Origin: CAYJAY01 sp964368445
GTDB lineage: Bacteria > Bacillota > Clostridia > Oscillospirales > Ruminococcaceae
DNA: 42,056 nt
Direction: 5' to 3'
Assembly: GCA_964368445.1 (NCBI GenBank)
Contig: CAYJAY010000020.1
Coordinates: 1 to 42,056 of the forward strand
Shown here: piece by piece, positions 23,887 to 32,325 of the stretch
How positions within the stretch are numbered: position 1 is the first letter of the stretch
Layout of the letters: each line of letters starts with the position of its first letter
Translations under genes and position numbers: made by a program
Notes under the pieces: model-generated
Databases searched by the model: none
Seen by the model: the letters and a program-made list of their open reading frames with translations, nothing else
What the model was told of the DNA's origin: nothing

Positions 23887-25098
23887 ATGAAAAAAAATAT
23901 CTCGAAAATTGGGGTTGTGCCTATATATTTGGTCGCAGTGTCTTTTATAGCGCTTGCAATAGGTTTTAGCGACAACATTCTTGCAAATTATTTTAAAGAC
24001 GCATACGACGCCTCGGCGGTGCAACGCGGATTTATAGAGATTCCACGAGAGCTTCCGGGGATTATAACGGTGTTTATGGTGGCGGCACTTGCCCGATTTG
24101 GCGATATAAGAATTGCAGCAGTTGCACAATTTGTGGCGATGTTGGGGATTGTTGTGTTGGCGGTTTGGACGCCGAGTTTTTACACTATGACGGCGGTTTT
24201 GTTTGTTTTTTCTATGGGTGTGCATATGTATCTGCCCATTCAAGACAGCCTTGCTCTTTCGATTATGTCAAAAGAAAAGAGCGGAAATTTAGGTACACAC
24301 ATTGGTAACGTTAAAGGTGTTCAAACAGCGGTTACGCTTGTCGCTTCGCTTGTTATCTTTTTTGGTTTCAGATTTGGCCTGTTTTCGTTTAAAACCGAAA
24401 TCAAATTAATTTTTATTGTTTCAGGTATCTGTTTTTTGTTTGCAACGTTGATACTTTTATATCTTAACAAACGAGTTAAAGCGTCGATAGTCGCGACACC
24501 AAAGGTTAAGTTGCGCAAGAAATATGGATATTATTATGTTCTTGCAGTCATGCATGGAGTTCAAAAACAGGTTGTTATCGTTTATGCTCCGTGGGTTATC
24601 ATAGAAATTTTAGGTAAGGGCGCAGACACGATGTCTGTTTTACTTATTCTAAGTTCGGTTGCCGGAATGTTTTTCATGCCGTTCCTTGGGAAATGTCTTG
24701 ATAGGTTTGGTATACGTACGATGCTCTATGCCGATGCGTGGTCGTTTATATTTGTCTATCTTGCGTTTGCCTACATGACATACAACCTTTTTGTCGGAAA
24801 CTTCGAAAAAACAGGAATAGCGGTTTTACTTACATTTTTGATCTTTATCGTGGACAGAATGTCAAGCCAGATGGGATTTATTAGAACGGTGTATCTAGAC
24901 AAAATTGTTGAAGACAAAAACGAACTTATGGCGACCGTTTCGTTTGGCATGTCGCTTGACCACGTTGTATCGATAGCCTGTTCTTATGTAAGCGGTTTTG
25001 TTTGGGTAACGCTTGGACCACATTACATATTCATATTTGCAGCATCGCTTTCGCTTATTAATCTTTTGGTTGCAAAAATTGCTCCGATTAAAGAATAA
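23887..25098 (+). CDS. Major facilitator superfamily transporter
   Basis: A 403-residue membrane protein with about twelve hydrophobic helices. I start at the ATG at 23887; the TTG just before it is unlikely. Between helices 2 and 3 the RGFIEIPRELPG stretch replaces the usual MFS motif A. A charged central loop near residues 195-212 (NKRVKASIV and KVKLRKKYG) separates the two halves. GKCLDRFGIRTML resembles the second-half copy of motif A. Substrate is unknown. The gene stands alone between a divergent tRNA unit and an M20 amidohydrolase that has its own promoter. Confidence 0.84.
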   Translation: MKKNISKIGVVPIYLVAVSFIALAIGFSDNILANYFKDAYDASAVQRGFIEIPRELPGIITVFMVAALARFGDIRIAAVAQFVAMLGIVVLAVWTPSFYTMTAVLFVFSMGVHMYLPIQDSLALSIMSKEKSGNLGTHIGNVKGVQTAVTLVASLVIFFGFRFGLFSFKTEIKLIFIVSGICFLFATLILLYLNKRVKASIVATPKVKLRKKYGYYYVLAVMHGVQKQVVIVYAPWVIIEILGKGADTMSVLLILSSVAGMFFMPFLGKCLDRFGIRTMLYADAWSFIFVYLAFAYMTYNLFVGNFEKTGIAVLLTFLIFIVDRMSSQMGFIRTVYLDKIVEDKNELMATVSFGMSLDHVVSIACSYVSGFVWVTLGPHYIFIFAASLSLINLLVAKIAPIKE

Positions 25099-25110
25099 AA
25101 ACAGTTTTTA

Positions 25111-25205
25111 TATTAGATCAAGATTGATTTTTAGAAATACTGCGCTTGTGCGACAATATTGCAAAATAACGAGCAAAGCAAGTCAAGTAGGGTTTCCTAA
25201 ATCTT
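25111..25205. repeat. Dispersed intergenic repeat, second copy of 199-290
   Basis: Shares TATTAGAT, then AGAAATACT followed by a CG dinucleotide, and GCAAAAT with a GAGCAAAGCAAG-type stretch, with 199-290. Its ends can pair (TTTTAGAAA with GGTTTCCTAAA). It lies in the 202-base gap between the MFS and M20 genes. Confidence 0.6.
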
Positions 25206-25235
25206 AGCCATCGGTGAAGATAATTGTGCTTTTTC

Positions 25236-25264
25236 TTGCGTTTTGTGGTTAAATTGTTTAAAAT
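25236..25264 (+). promoter_or_regulatory. Probable promoter of the M20 amidohydrolase gene
   Basis: TTGCGT, a 17-base spacer and TAAAAT, about 36 bp before the ATG. Confidence 0.55.
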
Positions 25265-25300
25265 AAAGAAGTCAACAAAAAATATTTTAAAAGGTGTATT

Positions 25301-26410
25301 ATGCTTCAACAAAATTTAAGTTTCCACAGAAGAAATCTACATAAAATTCCCGAGATAGGAAAAGAACTTGAAAAAACCTGTAGTTATGTTCAACAACATT
25401 TACAAGGTCTTTCTTGTGAAATTTTAACCCCGGCAAAATGTTCGATAGTCGCGTATTTTGATGTTGGCAAAAAAAACACCACAGCTTTTCGTGCCGACAT
25501 GGACGCGCTTGCAATAACAGAAAAAAATGATTTTGATTTTGCATCGACCCACAAAGGATATATGCATGCATGTGGACATGACGGACACACAGCAACACTT
25601 TTAACGTTTGCAAAGAGAATTGACGAGATAAAGGATAGTTTGCCTAACAACGTTATGCTTATATTCCAACCGGATGAAGAGATAAACGGCGGCGCAAAAC
25701 ACATATGTGACACAGGAATACTTGAAAAATATAACGTTACAAAGATATTCGCATACCATGTCTGGCCGTTTTATTCGACCGACACGATACTGTCAAGGCC
25801 AAAAGAACTTATGGCGAAAACAAGCCCTGTTTATATCGATATCGAAGGGATAAGCACACACGTTGCAAAAGCCGAAAGCGGAGCAGACGCGCTTTATTCT
25901 GCGGCTTTGTTGGTCTCAAAGATGTATGAGGTTGAAAAAAATGAGGTTTCTCCCGAAATATTCCGTCTTTTAAAGTTTGGAATATTGAATTCCGGGACAG
26001 CAAACAACGCTATAAGCAACTATGCGAGAATAGAGGGAACGTTAAGAACGTTTGAAAAACAAACCCATGATTTTTTTGTGAAACGAATCAATCAAACAGC
26101 AGAGGAAATAGAAAAGCTGACCGGCTGTAAGTTCAAAATCGAGATTGGCACAGGGTATCCCGCCGTTATAAACGACGAGAAACTTTTTGCGGAAGTTGTC
26201 GACTATCTCGGGGAGGATGTAATAGAAATCCTTGAAAAACCCGATATGACCGGGGAGGATTTCTCGGAGTATCTTCAAAAAACAAAAGGCATGATGTTTT
26301 ATGTCGGCTCCGGAAAAGACCTCGTTCCGCATTTTGACAGTTTTGATTTTGACGAAAAATCTATGTTAACGGCGTTTAACTTGTTTGAAAAACTTTGCTT
26401 TATGAATTAG
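25301..26410 (+). CDS. M20-family metallo-amidohydrolase
   Basis: A 369-residue di-metal hydrolase related to N-acyl-amino-acid amidohydrolases and indole-3-acetyl-amino-acid hydrolases. HACGHDGH (89-96) carries metal ligands and FRADMDALAI (63-72) lies before it. The catalytic glutamates are in FQPDEEINGGAKH, where most relatives have FQPAEE. The C-terminal TGEDFSEYLQKTKGMMFYVG and PHFDSFDFDE are typical. It probably frees an amino acid from an N-acyl group; N-acetyl-diaminopimelate is possible given the lysA-like gene nearby. Its last codons, ATG AAT TAG, coincide with the outer end of a MITE-like element. Confidence 0.88.
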   Translation: MLQQNLSFHRRNLHKIPEIGKELEKTCSYVQQHLQGLSCEILTPAKCSIVAYFDVGKKNTTAFRADMDALAITEKNDFDFASTHKGYMHACGHDGHTATLLTFAKRIDEIKDSLPNNVMLIFQPDEEINGGAKHICDTGILEKYNVTKIFAYHVWPFYSTDTILSRPKELMAKTSPVYIDIEGISTHVAKAESGADALYSAALLVSKMYEVEKNEVSPEIFRLLKFGILNSGTANNAISNYARIEGTLRTFEKQTHDFFVKRINQTAEEIEKLTGCKFKIEIGTGYPAVINDEKLFAEVVDYLGEDVIEILEKPDMTGEDFSEYLQKTKGMMFYVGSGKDLVPHFDSFDFDEKSMLTAFNLFEKLCFMN

Positions 26411-26731
26411 CAATTAGCAATGAGGAATTAGGAATTAGGAATTAGGAATGGTGGTGTCGCCTTGCGGCGAAATTTGAATATATGATTTTGCAGAATTGCG
26501 TTTGTTTTTAGGCGAGTTTCGGACGACCGAACAGGCAAGAGCTAAGCCCTTGCCCTACGGTTAGTTATTTTAAATTTAACAAATAAATCTATAAAATTAT
26601 GAATTGAAATCTTGCCGCGAAGTGACTGAGAGTTTTTTTTTAACAACGATAAAATCAAAAAACAACAAATTTAAATTGTCGCGGAAGCGACACCGACATT
26701 CCTCATTCCTAATTCCTAATTCCTAATTCAT
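26402..26731. mobile_element. MITE-like element with long inverted ends
   Basis: Terminal 9-mers ATGAATTAG (26402-26410) and CTAATTCAT (26723-26731) are exact inverted copies. Inside them are several TTAGGAAT-type heptad repeats in inverted orientation, then GGTGTCGC (26453-26460) and GCGACACC (26687-26694). Each end also carries its own small hairpin (26457-26470 and 26677-26692). The 220-base interior holds no ORF; it contains GGCAAG/CTTGCC (26534-26554) and an AT-rich part. The element lies between convergent genes and overlaps both coding ends. No transposase is encoded, so it would need one supplied in trans. Confidence 0.72.
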
Positions 26732-27857
26732 TTAAATACCCCTCAAGCCTATCAAGGCCTTGTTTTAGTATCTCATCGTTATAGCAATATGATATTCTAA
26801 CAAAGCCTTCCGCGCCGAAACAACTGCCGGGGATTAAAGCAAGCTTTGCTTTTTTAACCATGTCGACGCAAAAATCAAACGAATTTTCGGAATATTTTTT
26901 TATCGACGGAAAAACGTAAAACGCTCCTTTTGGCTCGACATATTGCAACCCCATATCAGAAAGACGTTTTAAAACGTAGTCTCTGCGACGACGATATACT
27001 GAAACCATCTCGCTGATGTCATACGAAAGAGCCTTTTCACAGGCGTTTTGAACAAACGAAACTGCTGACACAACGGTGTATTGATGAACCTTTTCGATTT
27101 CTGATTTAATTGCGTAATCTGCCATGAGGTATCCGGCGCGAAAGCCTGTCATAGCGTACGGCTTTGAAAAACTGTTGACCACAATAATCTTTTTTCGCAT
27201 GTCGGAAAAACTTGAAAAGCTAACAAATTGTTCCACAAAGATTAAATCGCGATAGACCTCGTCACAGATGACAAAGATATCCTTGTCTTTTATAATATCG
27301 CGTATAGTTTCAAGCGTTTGCTTTGAATATATGCAACCGGTTGGGTTGCCTGGCGAGGTTAAAATTATAGCTTTTGTCCTATCGGTTAAGACAGATTTAA
27401 GATTATTTTCGGTTATGTCAAAGTTGTCCCCGGTCGTATCAAGTGGAACGTATTTTCCGCCTACCATGTTTATAATCTGCTCATATAGCCCGAATGCCGG
27501 AACCGGAACAACTATCTCGTCGCCTTTACATATAATTGTGAAAAGCGTTGCAAACAATGCTTCGGTTGCGCCAATCGTTAACACTACCTCGTCGGGGGAA
27601 TAGCAAAGGCCATGTTTTTTTTGTTCGAACCCTGAGATGGCTTTTCTTATGTAACCGTCGCCGTTGTTTTCGGGATAGTGGGTAACTCCGCGATCGAGCG
27701 CATCTTTAGACGCGTTGCGTATCTCTTGCGGTGTGTCAAAATCGGGTTCACCGATAGTCAGGAATATTGCGCCTTCTGTTTGTTTTGCTAAAGCTGTGAA
27801 CTCGCGAATGCCGCTTTTTTTAATCGATAAAACGTTGGGATTTAATAAATCTTTCAT
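26709..27857 (-). CDS. PLP-dependent class I/II aminotransferase
   Basis: A 382-residue fold-type I aminotransferase of the AspC/PatA group. The PLP lysine is K232 in NSFSKPYAMTGFRAGYL, NPTG is at 171-174, and CDEVYRDL (198-205) is the cofactor-ring region; the C-terminal FVRISYCYN has the carboxylate-binding arginine. Donor and acceptor specificity is unclear; aspartate, aromatic amino acids or an LL-diaminopimelate precursor are all possible. It is divergent from lysA. Its last residues (ELGIRN) and stop codon are encoded by the repeats of the MITE-like element, so the native C-terminus was probably altered. Confidence 0.88.
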   Translation of the reverse strand: MKDLLNPNVLSIKKSGIREFTALAKQTEGAIFLTIGEPDFDTPQEIRNASKDALDRGVTHYPENNGDGYIRKAISGFEQKKHGLCYSPDEVVLTIGATEALFATLFTIICKGDEIVVPVPAFGLYEQIINMVGGKYVPLDTTGDNFDITENNLKSVLTDRTKAIILTSPGNPTGCIYSKQTLETIRDIIKDKDIFVICDEVYRDLIFVEQFVSFSSFSDMRKKIIVVNSFSKPYAMTGFRAGYLMADYAIKSEIEKVHQYTVVSAVSFVQNACEKALSYDISEMVSVYRRRRDYVLKRLSDMGLQYVEPKGAFYVFPSIKKYSENSFDFCVDMVKKAKLALIPGSCFGAEGFVRISYCYNDEILKQGLDRLEGYLNELGIRN

Positions 27858-27949
27858 ATAAAAACTCCAAAAATAAAATTATAATATTAAAAGTTGGTTG
27901 GCTTGAAGATGGATTTTCGGCTAATTGTCACGAAAGGAAAACAACAAAG

Positions 27950-29185
27950 ATGAAACATATACCTTTTTCAAAACAAGAGATGCAAAAGATTATTGAAAAA
28001 TATCCGACACCGTTTCATATATACGACAAAAAAGGTATCGAAAGTTGTGTTAAAGATCTATATAAAGCATTCAGTTGGAACAAAGGGTTTAAAGAATATT
28101 TTGCGGTTAAGGCAAATCCTAATCCGTCGATATTAAAACTATTGAAACAACTCGGTTGTGGGGTCGATTGCGCTTCTGATGTTGAACTTAAACTCTCGCA
28201 AAGCGTTGGTTTTTTGGGCGAAGACATCATGTTTAGCTCTAACAACACAAAGGCAGAAGAGTTTGCTTTGGCAAACGAACTTGGGGCGATTTTAAACCTT
28301 GATGATATCGGACACATAGACACGATTTTGGAGAAGAGCGTTATCCCAAAAACGGTTTCGATTAGATACAATCCCGGCGATAATGTTTTTCAAACCAAAG
28401 GAATAATGGGAAGTCAAAACGAAAGCAAGTTCGGAGTGACAAAAAAGCAGCTGTTTGAAGGACTTTTGCGCCTTAAAGATGAGGGTGTTGAAACTTTCGG
28501 TATCCATGCATTTTTGATGAGCAACTGTCTTGCAGAGGAGTATTATCCCGACCTTGCCGAGTGTCTTTTTAGCCTTGCGGTTGAAATTAAAAAAGAAACA
28601 GGGATTAACATAAGTTTTATAGATATGTCGGGCGGAATCGGTATTCCATATTACGAAAGCGACCAACAAGTGGATATTTTTAAAGTCGGCGAAGGAGTTA
28701 AAAAGGCGTACGACGAGATTGTCACACCAAACGGGCTTGAAATAAGCATATACACCGAACTTGGTCGTTATATAACGGGACCATACGGTTACTTTGTCGG
28801 AACGGTTTTGCATAAAAAAGAGACATATAAAAACTATGTCGGGATAGACGCGTCGGCGGTTAATCTTATGCGCCCGGCTATCTACGGCGCGTATCACCAC
28901 GTGACAGTTTTGGGCAAGGAACAAGATGAGAGAAATTATCGATGTGATGTTGTCGGTTCGCTTTGCGAAAACAACGACAAGTTTGCTATTAACCGCGATC
29001 TGCCCGAACCAAAGATTGGGGATATCCTCGTTATCCATGACACCGGCGCACACGGGCACGCGATGGGAAGCAACTATAACGGAAAACTTCGGTCGGCTGA
29101 ACTTATGTTGAACGAAGATAAAACCGTGACGCTTATAAGGCGTGCCGAAACGTTTGATGATTATATAGCGTGTTTTAAACTTTAA
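27950..29185 (+). CDS. lysA: Diaminopimelate decarboxylase
   Basis: A 411-residue fold-type III PLP enzyme, the last step of lysine synthesis (meso-diaminopimelate to L-lysine). The PLP lysine is K54 in YFAVKANPNP. GVDCASDVELKL, a HAFLMSN segment, DMSGGIGIPY (phosphate-binding glycine loop), YTELGRYITGP and CENNDKF with the catalytic-site cysteine all fit the family, as does GAHGHAMGSNYN near the end. It belongs to the branch whose N-terminus reads YPTPFHIYD. An AAAGGA site lies about 12 bp before the ATG. It is divergent from the aminotransferase, suggesting a shared amino-acid role. Confidence 0.85.
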   Translation: MKHIPFSKQEMQKIIEKYPTPFHIYDKKGIESCVKDLYKAFSWNKGFKEYFAVKANPNPSILKLLKQLGCGVDCASDVELKLSQSVGFLGEDIMFSSNNTKAEEFALANELGAILNLDDIGHIDTILEKSVIPKTVSIRYNPGDNVFQTKGIMGSQNESKFGVTKKQLFEGLLRLKDEGVETFGIHAFLMSNCLAEEYYPDLAECLFSLAVEIKKETGINISFIDMSGGIGIPYYESDQQVDIFKVGEGVKKAYDEIVTPNGLEISIYTELGRYITGPYGYFVGTVLHKKETYKNYVGIDASAVNLMRPAIYGAYHHVTVLGKEQDERNYRCDVVGSLCENNDKFAINRDLPEPKIGDILVIHDTGAHGHAMGSNYNGKLRSAELMLNEDKTVTLIRRAETFDDYIACFKL

Positions 29186-29257
29186 GATATAGTTATTATT
29201 CTATTACGATTGAAAACGTTTGTCAAAATAATATATTTTTAAAAAGAGGTAACCGAT

Positions 29258-30268
29258 TTGAAAAGAGAAACTAATATTTTCAAAAGATATTTTATTGACG
29301 GTTTAAGCTACATGGCTTTGGGGCTTTTTTCGTCGCTTATCGTGGGTCTTATTATCACGCAACTTTCAAAAATACCATATCTTTCGTTTCTTTCGGGGCT
29401 GACCGATGTTTTGGCGGCTTCCTCTCCCGTAATAGGTTCGGCTATAGGTGTTGCAATATCATATGGACTTTCGGCAAAACCGCTTGTGCTGTTTACGTCG
29501 GCGGCGACCGGAGCTATCGGTTACGTTGCCGGAGGCCCTGTCGGGGCATATATAGCGGCTATCGTTGGAACAGAGGTTGGCGGGCTTGTCGCGTCTAAAA
29601 CAAAGATCGATATAGTCGTAACACCGATAACAACGCTTTTTTCGGGTGGCTTTGTTGGAATTCTTGTAGGACCGTATATTTCAAGTTTTATGTTGTGGCT
29701 TGGAAGCATAATAAACAACGCGACCGAGATGTCGCCGTTCCCAATGGGGATAATCGTTGCGGTGATAGTAGGCCTTGCGTTGACCGCGCCGATAAGTTCG
29801 GCTGCGCTTTGTATCATGCTTGATATAAGCGGACTTGCGGCGGGGGCGGCAACTGTCGGTTGCTGTGCCCAGATGTTGGGGTTTGCTGTCACAAGTTATC
29901 GCGACAACGGGGTAGGCGGCCTTATCTCGCAAGGGCTTGGCACGTCGATGCTTCAAATATCTAATATACTTAAACACCCCGCAATTCTAATTGCTCCGAC
30001 GCTCACTGCGGCGGTTCTAGGGCCTCTTTCAACCGTCGTGTTTAAAATGACAAACACTGCGGCGGGAGCCGGAATGGGAACAGCGGGACTTGTCGGACAG
30101 TTTGGGACGTTTGCCGCAATGTCTGCCGAACCGTTCGAATCGGTCATGCTAAAGGTGGTTTTAATTCAATTTGTTTTGCCAATAGTCCTTGCGCTTTCGA
30201 TAGATGCGGTGGTTAGAAAACTCGGATGGGTTAAAAAAGGAGATATGAAACTTACAATCACGAAATAG
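29258..30268 (+). CDS. EIIC-like sugar permease (PTS_EIIC_2 family)
   Basis: A 336-residue membrane protein rich in Gly and Ala with about nine or ten helices. It begins with TTG seven bases after AGAGGT. DGLSYMALGLFSSLIVGLII, AATGAIGYVAGGPVGAYIA and GGLISQGLGTSMLQISNI are characteristic of the stand-alone EIIC-like family, whose members lack attached IIA and IIB domains. No PTS IIA or IIB gene is present, so phosphorylation-coupled uptake is doubtful and the real substrate is unknown. It starts a run with fkbH, acp and a cation efflux gene (gaps of 17, 11 and 4 bp). Confidence 0.82.
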   Translation: MKRETNIFKRYFIDGLSYMALGLFSSLIVGLIITQLSKIPYLSFLSGLTDVLAASSPVIGSAIGVAISYGLSAKPLVLFTSAATGAIGYVAGGPVGAYIAAIVGTEVGGLVASKTKIDIVVTPITTLFSGGFVGILVGPYISSFMLWLGSIINNATEMSPFPMGIIVAVIVGLALTAPISSAALCIMLDISGLAAGAATVGCCAQMLGFAVTSYRDNGVGGLISQGLGTSMLQISNILKHPAILIAPTLTAAVLGPLSTVVFKMTNTAAGAGMGTAGLVGQFGTFAAMSAEPFESVMLKVVLIQFVLPIVLALSIDAVVRKLGWVKKGDMKLTITK

Positions 30269-30285
30269 AAAGGCGCTCACGTATA

Positions 30286-32064
30286 ATGCATGAACTTTTA
30301 AAGGTTGATTTTGTTCCGCAAAAGATTTTGACAAAACGAAAAAGTATTAAAAAAGAAATTTTGTCGGAAGATAGGCAACGAACCAAAAAACGAATAGCAA
30401 TTTTAGGCGGATCTTCGACCCATGATATAAAAGAAATATTAGAGCTTTTTTTGCTTGACAACGACATAGAACCGTCGTTTTATCAATCGGAATACGGTCT
30501 TTTTTTCGAGGACGCGGTTTTCTCGAATGAAGAGTTAAACGAATTTAAACCGGACTTTGTTTTGGTTCATACCTCTTGGCGCAATATCAAAAATTTTCCG
30601 ACGCTTTCGGATAACGCTGACAGCGTTGACGAACTTTTGGGGCAAGAGTTTCAAAAGTTTAAACTTATTTGGGAAAAACTCTTTGAAAGGTTTAACTGCG
30701 TCATAATTCAAAATAATTTTGAGATGCCGTTTGAAAGGTTTTTAGGAAACAAAGACTGTTCCGATATCCACGGAAAGATTAATTTTTTAACGCGACTTAA
30801 TCAAAAATTCTATGAGTATTCGAGTTTAAATTCAAACTTTTACATCAACGATATTAACTATATTTCGGCGGTTTTTGGTTTAGAAAACTACAGCGATCCG
30901 CTTTATTGGTATATGTATAAATACAGCCTTTCGCTTAATGCCGTGCCGTCATTTTGTAAAAACGTGTCCGACATAGTTAAATCGACGCTTGGGAAAAACA
31001 AAAAAGCTCTTGTTGTTGACCTTGATAATACGCTTTGGGGCGGAGTTGTGGGAGACGACGGGGTAGAGGGTTTAAAGATAGGTTCCGAAACCTCGACAGG
31101 ACAGGCGTTTTATGATTTTCAAAGCTATGTTAAATCGTTGAAACAGCTTGGAGTTATGCTTTTGGTTAACTCGAAAAATGAACTTAACAATGCTCTTGAC
31201 GGATTAAATCATCCGGAAGGAGTTTTGCGGCCGGAAGATTTTATAGAGATTGCGGCAAACTGGCAAAGCAAAGACGTGAATATTTTAGAACTTGCGGAAA
31301 AACTTAATATTGGGGTTGATAGCATAGTTTTTGCGGACGACAATCCTGCAGAACGCGAGATTGTGGCAGTTGGTGCAAACGGTGTTGAAGCCCCCGACAT
31401 CAAGAAAGTTTATAACTATATAAACGAGATAAGCAAACGCGGATATTTTGAAACGACGGTGCTTTCGAGCGACGATGCAAACCGAAACGAGATGTACCAA
31501 GCAAACACAAAACGAGAACAGCAGAGGTCTTTGTTTTCAAATTACAGCGAATATCTAAAATCACTCGAGATGAAAGCAGTTGTAAAACCGTTTGATGATA
31601 TTTATATCGCAAGGATAGCACAACTGACAAACAAAACAAATCAGTTTAATCTAACGACCAAAAGATACACCGAAGCCGAAATCAAAGAGTTTTCAAGCGA
31701 CTCGAAAAACATATGTCTTTATGGAAAACTTACCGATAAATTTGGGGATAATGGGGTCGTGTCGGTTGTTGTTGGACAAAAAGCGGATGATGTTCTTAAT
31801 ATAGATCTTTGGCTAATGAGCTGTCGGGTTATCAAACGAAACATGGAACACGCCATGCTTGACGCGCTTTGTGAAAAGGCAAAACAAAACGGAGTGAAAA
31901 AAATAATCGGACGATATTTCAAGACGGAAAAAAACGCAATGGTTAAAGATTTCTACAGCCAAATGGGATTTATGGTTTTGGAACAAGACGAGCAAAAGGG
32001 CGTTTTTGAACTTGACCTAGAGCGATATAAAAACAAAAATAACGTAATAGAAATTTTGGATTAG
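30286..32064 (+). CDS. FkbH-like HAD-IIIC family protein
   Basis: A 592-residue three-part protein. Residues 36-235 look like an SGNH/Rossmann-type domain starting at RIAILGGSSTHD. The HAD phosphatase domain has VVDLDNTLWGGVVGDDG with nucleophile D245 and D247, and FADDNPAEREIV near 349-360. A GNAT-like acyltransferase part follows from about 430 (TNKTNQFNLTTKRY, DLWLMSCRVIKRNMEHAML). FkbH proteins take 1,3-bisphosphoglycerate, remove phosphate and place a glyceryl group on an acyl carrier protein, and an ACP gene follows 11 bp later. The family CSKN motif reads NSKN here (295-298), so the cysteine is absent. No polyketide synthase or tetronate genes are near. Confidence 0.85.
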   Translation: MHELLKVDFVPQKILTKRKSIKKEILSEDRQRTKKRIAILGGSSTHDIKEILELFLLDNDIEPSFYQSEYGLFFEDAVFSNEELNEFKPDFVLVHTSWRNIKNFPTLSDNADSVDELLGQEFQKFKLIWEKLFERFNCVIIQNNFEMPFERFLGNKDCSDIHGKINFLTRLNQKFYEYSSLNSNFYINDINYISAVFGLENYSDPLYWYMYKYSLSLNAVPSFCKNVSDIVKSTLGKNKKALVVDLDNTLWGGVVGDDGVEGLKIGSETSTGQAFYDFQSYVKSLKQLGVMLLVNSKNELNNALDGLNHPEGVLRPEDFIEIAANWQSKDVNILELAEKLNIGVDSIVFADDNPAEREIVAVGANGVEAPDIKKVYNYINEISKRGYFETTVLSSDDANRNEMYQANTKREQQRSLFSNYSEYLKSLEMKAVVKPFDDIYIARIAQLTNKTNQFNLTTKRYTEAEIKEFSSDSKNICLYGKLTDKFGDNGVVSVVVGQKADDVLNIDLWLMSCRVIKRNMEHAMLDALCEKAKQNGVKKIIGRYFKTEKNAMVKDFYSQMGFMVLEQDEQKGVFELDLERYKNKNNVIEILD

Positions 32065-32075
32065 GGGAACAATAT

Positions 32076-32321
32076 ATGGATAAAAACAAGATACTTGAGG
32101 TTGTCAACGAAGTTTTCAGAGATTTTTTTGATGATCAAGATATAGTTATCGAGCAAACCACAACGGCAGACGATATAAAAGGTTGGGACAGCCTTGCACA
32201 CATAACCCTTATGTCGGCGATTGCGGACAGCCTTGAAGTCGAGTTTGATATGGACGATCTTTTGCAGTTTTCCGATATAGGAACGCTTGTGGAAAAAGCC
32301 GAACAGATTTTAAACGGATAG
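32076..32321 (+). CDS. Stand-alone acyl carrier protein
   Basis: An 81-residue acidic four-helix protein. S39 in GWDSLAHI is the site for the 4'-phosphopantetheine arm. DIKGWDSL with a tryptophan before the DSL is typical of ACPs paired with FkbH or amino-acid-loading proteins, rather than the GADSLD of fatty-acid ACP. It lies directly after the FkbH-like gene with a GGGGAAC site, and 4 bp before the cation efflux gene. It would hold the glyceryl or other acyl group made by the FkbH-like protein. A phosphopantetheinyl transferase must come from elsewhere. Confidence 0.9.
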   Translation: MDKNKILEVVNEVFRDFFDDQDIVIEQTTTADDIKGWDSLAHITLMSAIADSLEVEFDMDDLLQFSDIGTLVEKAEQILNG

Positions 32322-32325
32322 CTAA

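Noticed and set aside
26402..26731. CRISPR array, because of the heptad repeats
   Set aside because: Repeat units are only 7-8 bases without spacers, inverted at the two ends, and no cas genes are present.
29211..29224. TGAAAACGTTTGTC as a CcpA cre site before the EIIC-like gene
   Set aside because: It has a mismatch at an important position and lies alone; the evidence is too thin for a call.
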